NCBI GenBank assembly: GCA_026929865.2
Contig: CM049410.1
Coordinates: 29,480,001-29,544,000, forward strand
Direction of reading: 5' to 3'
DNA from: Hyperoplus lanceolatus
Taxonomy: Eukaryota > Chordata > Actinopteri > Uranoscopiformes > Ammodytidae
Length of the DNA stretch: 64,000 bases
Below are positions 59,288-64,000 of the stretch, in pieces. Position 1 is the stretch's first letter. Each line of letters opens with the position of its first letter. The position numbers and the translations under genes are program-made. Under the pieces are notes generated by a model. It was not told the origin of the DNA and made no database searches. It saw only the letters and a list, made by a program, of their open reading frames with translations.

Positions 59288-62200
59288 ATGGCTACCAGAA
59301 GTATGAGTATGAGTAGTAGATCGATGTACGGTGGAAGTGGTAATGTCCAAGTCTCCATTGGTGGTGGAGGTGGCAGTGGATCATTTGGCCGTGTCATCGA
59401 CTGGTCACAATATGCCCAAAACGCTGCCTCCGGCGGGGGTGGCGCGGGCGGTGGCGGTGGTAGTGGCGGCAGCATGGACATCTCTGCCAGCGAGAAGGCC
59501 ACCATGCAGAACCTGAACGACCGTCTGGCCGCCTACCTGGAGAAAGTCCGCAAGCTGGAGGAGGCCAACGCCGAGCTGGAGCTGAAGATCAAGGGGTTCG
59601 TGCAGGCTAAGCTCGGAGGCGCCGGAGGGGCTGGAGGCAAGGACTACAGCAGCTACTACTCCGCCTACGCAGAGCTGCAGGAGCAGGTAAACTCACCTCA
59701 GGCGATGAATGGTGCTCTACCTGTCTGCATCACTGCAACCTGTCAGATTGTATCATACAATAACATTGAAATTATGTCATTTTCCAGCTCAGTTGTAGCT
59801 CTTGGGTACTTTTTATAGGTTTATAATCTTGAAAAGCTTCAATAAAAAAGATGTTATTTATCAGACTGTAGGCATCACAATATCAGGTCTAAAACAATTT
59901 ACAACAAGTATTATTTTACTGTGAGATCCCAACAGTATGCCAAATCCCTTTTGTTTTTTCACTTATTTAACTAGTGAAAAAGTTAAACTAGTAACAGAAT
60001 CAAAGTATAGACCTTTATATATGTGCAAGTTGAAAAAGATGCCTTGATTTCAAAAAAGGAAAGAATATAAAAATGTATTTCCTCTTTTATCTCCCAGATC
60101 GTGGAAGCTGTCAAAGTCAACAGTGCCATCTACCTGGCTATCGACAACGCCACTCTCGCTGCGGAAGACTTCAGAATCAAGTAAGTGAATCATTTTAGGA
60201 ATTCATGGTTACAAGCAGCAGAGTTGTAGTTCTAGAGACCAGTCTTGGTCTTAAACAAACGGGACTAGGATTTTTTTCCCAGACCAGTCAAGACTAAAAC
60301 TACTGGTGATATCACTACGTTGACCGCGCATTGACCGTGATTGGATCTAAAATGTTCTGCTTCAAATGCAACCAATAACTTGACTCATTTATACTAATTT
60401 ACTATCATTAATTTATAATCTTACATTTTCTTCTTATTTAGCTTCTCCTTCTGTGCAACGAAGGGACACTAAACATGGCACAACACATATTTTAGAGAGG
60501 AAAGTTTGGATTATTTTAACTTTATTAAGAGTTTATTTGTCAGGTGTGTTGGCTATTCGGCAGTGGCAAGAGCCGTCATCCTGGACATTGCCTCTGTTTT
60601 TCTAAAAGCGAATACCAGGCAAAGATATCAAGATTATATCTTTTGATTGAATTGGGAAAAACGATCAAACTTTAACCGTAAATTAACGTGTTCTCTGCTG
60701 TGCAGGTGGGAGAACGAACTGGCGATGCGTATGTCAGTGGAGGCCGACATCGCGGGGCTGAGGAAGGTCCTGGACGAACTCACAATGGGCAGAAGCGACC
60801 TGGAGATGACCATCGAGGGCCTGAGGGAGGAGCTAATATTCCTCAAGAAGGACCAAGAAGAGGTCAGTGGATGCGGTTAATAATTTTTTCTTTCTTCGCA
60901 ATATTTTATTACATTTTTTGTACCGGCAAAAAAAATTGAACATATGACTATGACTATTCAAGGACTGTATTTTTTCAGATTAATAAGCTATCAATTTTTT
61001 CTTTGCCACGAAACTGACTCCTAAATCCTGACTCTTCAGCTTCCATGTGTCTCATTATTGTCTTCTGCAGCAAATGGCGGCGATGGCGGCTGATGTTGGC
61101 GGTTCGCTGGACGTGAAGTTGGAAGCAGCTCAAGGGCCGGACCTCGCTTCACTCCTTAATGCGATCAGGGAGCAATGTGAAGCAGACGCTGAAAGAGATC
61201 GCAAAAAGCTGGCGGCCTGGTTCGAAGCAAAGGTGAGGACATTGTCTTAAGCCAGTTAAAAGGTATGTTAGTTGACTAAAACTGTCAGGTAGATGTGAGA
61301 GTGATTAGTTAAAATGTAAAGAATCAGAGAACATATAGTGAGTACCTTGACACTTCTGTTCACTATATGAATATATCTGTGTAAACATGTTCTGACCATG
61401 CCACTGTGTTCTTACTCTGTACAGTCAGCAGGTTTGGCTGAAGTAGTGGCTGAGGCCACAATAGAAACCAGCTCAACAAAATCTGAAATCACAGACCTTA
61501 AACGGATGCTGCAGGCCTTGGAGATCGAGCTACAGTCACAGCTAAGCATGGTAAGGATGGTTTTCTCTCTTTTCTGTCCTCTGTCTTTGTTTCTGAGGTA
61601 ATAACATAAATTAACCAAGCTCATCTCTCTTGCAGAAAGGGTCGCTGGAGAACACGCTGGCAGAGACACAGAGCCGCTACGCCATGCAGCTCAACGGTTA
61701 CCAGAACCAAGTCATGTCTATGGAGGAGCAGCTAACGTCTATGAGAGAAAGCATCGAGCAACAGAAACAAGACTACGAGGTCCTTCTGGACATCAAGACC
61801 AGGCTGGAGATGGAGATCGCAGAGTACAGAAGGCTGCTGGACGGAGAGGGCGGCGGCAGCGGCGGCGGGTAAGAATACTTCAGGGTTTTTTGACGAGATA
61901 AACTTGGAGATGTATACTTCCATTTGAGGGGACAAATTGTATGTGACATAAATACAAGGCTTTTCTTTGTTATACCAAAAAAGTCCAGATCTTTTGGGGT
62001 GTTTGGTGGTAACTAACTAAATAAATAAAAAACAGTGCAAGTAAGGTGTACTACAGACCATATGAGTTTCTATAAAAGATTTATGCAGTAAATAAAAAAG
62101 TACGATATTCAACCTATAGACAAAAAAAAATGTATGCAACTTCAACTGCAACAAAGTATGCATATTTCTGGATCTGACTGTGCCGTTTGTGTCCTGCAGT

Positions 62201-62365
62201 GCCGGTTTTGGCAGTGGTGGTTGTATCCCTGTCTGTATCCCGGTCCCTGTCCCATCCCCTACTCCGTCCGCCAAAAAGACACAGAAGAAGGTTGTCACCG
62301 TCATAGAGGAGATTATCGATGGACAGGTCGTCAGCACAACCCAATCTGAGATCATCGAAACTTGA
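59288..62365 (+). CDS. Type I keratin, seven exons, 441 residues
   Basis: Exons are 59288-59686, 60098-60180, 60706-60862, 61071-61232, 61425-61550, 61636-61868 and 62200-62365. Internal lengths of 83, 157, 162 and 126 bp equal the classical type I keratin exons, and all borders are GT/AG in phase. The ATG at 59288 follows the TATA box. The head (1-74) is Gly/Ser/Met-rich. The rod opens with the helix-initiation motif [20 protein letters not shown] and closes with [13 protein letters not shown]. The tail has a Gly/Ser then Pro/Val/Cys stretch and ends [19 protein letters not shown]. Type I keratins pair with type II keratins to form epithelial intermediate filaments in the cytoplasm. It looks fully functional; the exact orthologue (krt13- or krt18-like numbering) cannot be set from here. 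Confidence 0.95.
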
Positions 62366-62417
62366 GAAAGCTCAGGACCAGCAGGGGCATACTCACAACT
62401 TTCACAGAAAATATACA

Positions 62418-62423
62418 AATAAA
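62418..62423 (+). terminator. Poly(A) signal of the keratin gene
   Basis: AATAAA lies 53 bases after the stop, followed by a GT-rich stretch (GTCAGTGTCTCTTGTGTC). Confidence 0.8.
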
Positions 62424-62579
62424 AGTGCTGAGATGCTCTAAACAAAATGTCAGTGTCTCTTGTGTCTTCTTTCCCCTTATAAACAACCAGGCCTATACAA
62501 CTCTTGATAAAAGGTCACACTCTGCACACTACAGCGTATAAAATATTTTTAAAAAAATGTTTGTGTGACAACTCTATCA

Positions 62580-63133
62580 GTCTACTGTAGACTTTAAATC
62601 TCCCTAATCCTCAAAGTTAAGGTGGTACCTTTTTAAAAGCTCACTGTCATTAAATATCTCAAAAATGTTGCTGGCATCAGCCATCTTAGTATTGTTTATT
62701 TACTATTATTGACTTATGAGCTAGTTTTAATGCAATAACGTTTTGTGACTCATATCCCAAAAATGTATTAGAGCTAAAATGAGCAAGTAAGGAGCTACCA
62801 TAAGCATTAACATTTAGAATTATATAATTGGTTTTTAAAGTTAAGTTACTTAATGGTCGTGGTCCTTGTTATTTATCAGACATGCTTTTACCATATGAAC
62901 CCTCTAAAACCCCCAGGTCCTCTGCGAGTGCCCTTTTAACTGTTCCTAAAGTAAAGACAGAGAACCAGAGCGAGGCAGCCTTCCATTTGGCTAGAGAATG
63001 TTCATAAGTTTAAAGGAAGACTCAAGACCCAGATATTTAGTTCGTAGCTTTGTGTTGCCTTCATTGAGTATGACAATTGCTATAGAAATAAAGTTTGATA
63101 TGATTTAATTAAAATGTTAGATGAATACGGCCC
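62580..63133. mobile_element. Harbinger-like element remnant with a LINE piece inside
   Basis: 62585-62800 matches the interior of the element at 1408-2559 (AAAGCTCACTxxCATTAAAT, GAGCTAGTTTTA). The right end reads GAATACGGCCC (to 63133) then CTG. Inside, 62890-63000 encodes YEPSKTPRSSASALLTVPK, the C-terminal reverse-transcriptase signature of an L2/Rex-like LINE, followed by a decayed 3' end. Confidence 0.65.
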
Positions 63134-63136
63134 CTG

Positions 63137-63262
63137 TTCTTTTTTCTTCATCTTTTTTAAGATATTATTATTATATAATTTCAAGCACAGAGTTGAAATG
63201 GGGAGAGAGAGAGGTAAGATGTGCAGTATACAGCCCTGCCAGGAGTCGAACCCAGGTCCAAT
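63137..63262 (-). repeat. tRNA-derived SINE, minus strand
   Basis: The complement reads CTGGGTTCGACTCCTGGCAG (B-box), then CTCTCTCTCTCCCCATTTC and AACTCTGTGCTTG, the family body also at 2624 and 42030. It abuts the Harbinger-like terminus at 63133. Confidence 0.7.
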
Positions 63263-63269
63263 GCAAATG

Positions 63270-64000
63270 AATGACAGTATTAAATTATCCGCTATAATGA
63301 TGTTTGTTGAGCTGTTGAGTAGAGAGACGTTTATTGCTCACCATGAGAGACATGTGAATACATTCAGACGGATCCTCAGTGACATTAACAACAACTGTTA
63401 CGATCGACATGCTGATTCTAGCGCTCAAAAACCGTCTGTCCTTCCAGGGTCAAACAACAAACAAACCTCCACGTGCCTCATATACCTGTGCACTCGGCAA
63501 TAGGACTGTGACACTTGGTGGACAACACATACATTGACACTCCAAAATGTCTCTTACACTGCTCTTGAATGAATATGGATGGTGGAAGGTTTGAAAAGGC
63601 CCAGCTGAGTTGCTTTGAGTAAAACCACATTAGCCTCCGTATTAGCATATAGGAAAGAATCCTAATGACTACACTGTTTCGGGCAGGTCGTTGCAAACTG
63701 CAGCTTTTGTATGTGTGCTGGTTTGGCAGGCAAAGCTTCCTTCACTTTGTCCGCTTGACAACACCTTAAACCACAATCTAATTAATATGTGTCAGCACAG
63801 GTTATCAACTTGATTTGTTAACGAGGTTTTCTGCTTCAGGCTCTGGCAGCGTTCCCATGAACTGCAGCGTGTGACGTGCCATGTGACTTTGCTGCTGCAC
63901 TCCGTGGAGCGATCGCTGCGCCTTAGTTTAATCAAAAGAGACAGTTTATCAGCTCTGTAGAATTAAAAAAGGAAACACAGCTAAAAGCAAAACGGTTGCT
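63270..64000. other. No recognised gene
   Basis: Slightly more GC-rich than average, but no exon, RNA gene or repeat could be supported. Confidence 0.3.

Overview
The window is nuclear DNA of a ray-finned fish, most likely a percomorph-type teleost; the species cannot be named from the sequence. The evidence is spliced genes with GT/AG introns, fish-specific gene families (very large interferon-inducible GTPase, fish apolipoprotein-L-like genes, pyrin-domain exons, a type I keratin), and abundant teleost-style DNA transposons, tRNA-derived SINEs and long dinucleotide or tetranucleotide repeats. Most short open frames are chance frames in repeats.

Layout. 1-8.6 kb holds a tandem duplication of an apolipoprotein-L-like (ApoL-like) gene on the plus strand. 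The first copy is wrecked by three transposon insertions and a deletion. The second copy is nearly intact but carries one in-frame stop. 8.6-12.9 kb is repeat-rich and has no recognised gene. 12.9-16.7 kb carries a plus-strand gene for a secreted 519-residue protein with a C-terminal EGF-like module, which resembles the 'SE-cephalotoxin-like' proteins of fish, preceded by two near-duplicate non-coding exons. 19.3-23 kb carries a minus-strand, three-coding-exon gene that joins an ApoL-like N-terminus to a distinct C-terminal domain of about 295 residues. 23-29.4 kb is intergenic, with a 366-bp AT-cored palindrome, dispersed repeats and a hAT MITE that has perfect 8-bp target duplications.

29.9-36.3 kb (possibly from 38.9 kb) holds a minus-strand very large GTPase (GVIN/URGCP family) with an N-terminal exon related to GIMAP/AIG1. 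41.4-54 kb contains two diverged duplicons, plus a fragment, of a pyrin-domain (PYD) 5' exon on the minus strand. They are separated by hAT and Tc1 transposons, one of which has a Harbinger-like element with a SINE nested inside it. 54-59 kb is repeats and a dead hAT element. 59.2-62.4 kb is a complete seven-exon type I keratin gene on the plus strand.

How the genes may relate: ApoL-like proteins, very large GTPases and PYD proteins all belong to families linked to interferon or inflammasome defence in vertebrates, so the first 54 kb looks like a rapidly duplicating innate-immunity neighbourhood. The keratin looks like an ordinary flanking structural gene. Co-function of the immune-type genes is inference from family knowledge and proximity only. 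No wholly new system is proven here. The best candidates for novelty are the ApoL-plus-C-terminal-domain protein and the secreted cephalotoxin-like protein.
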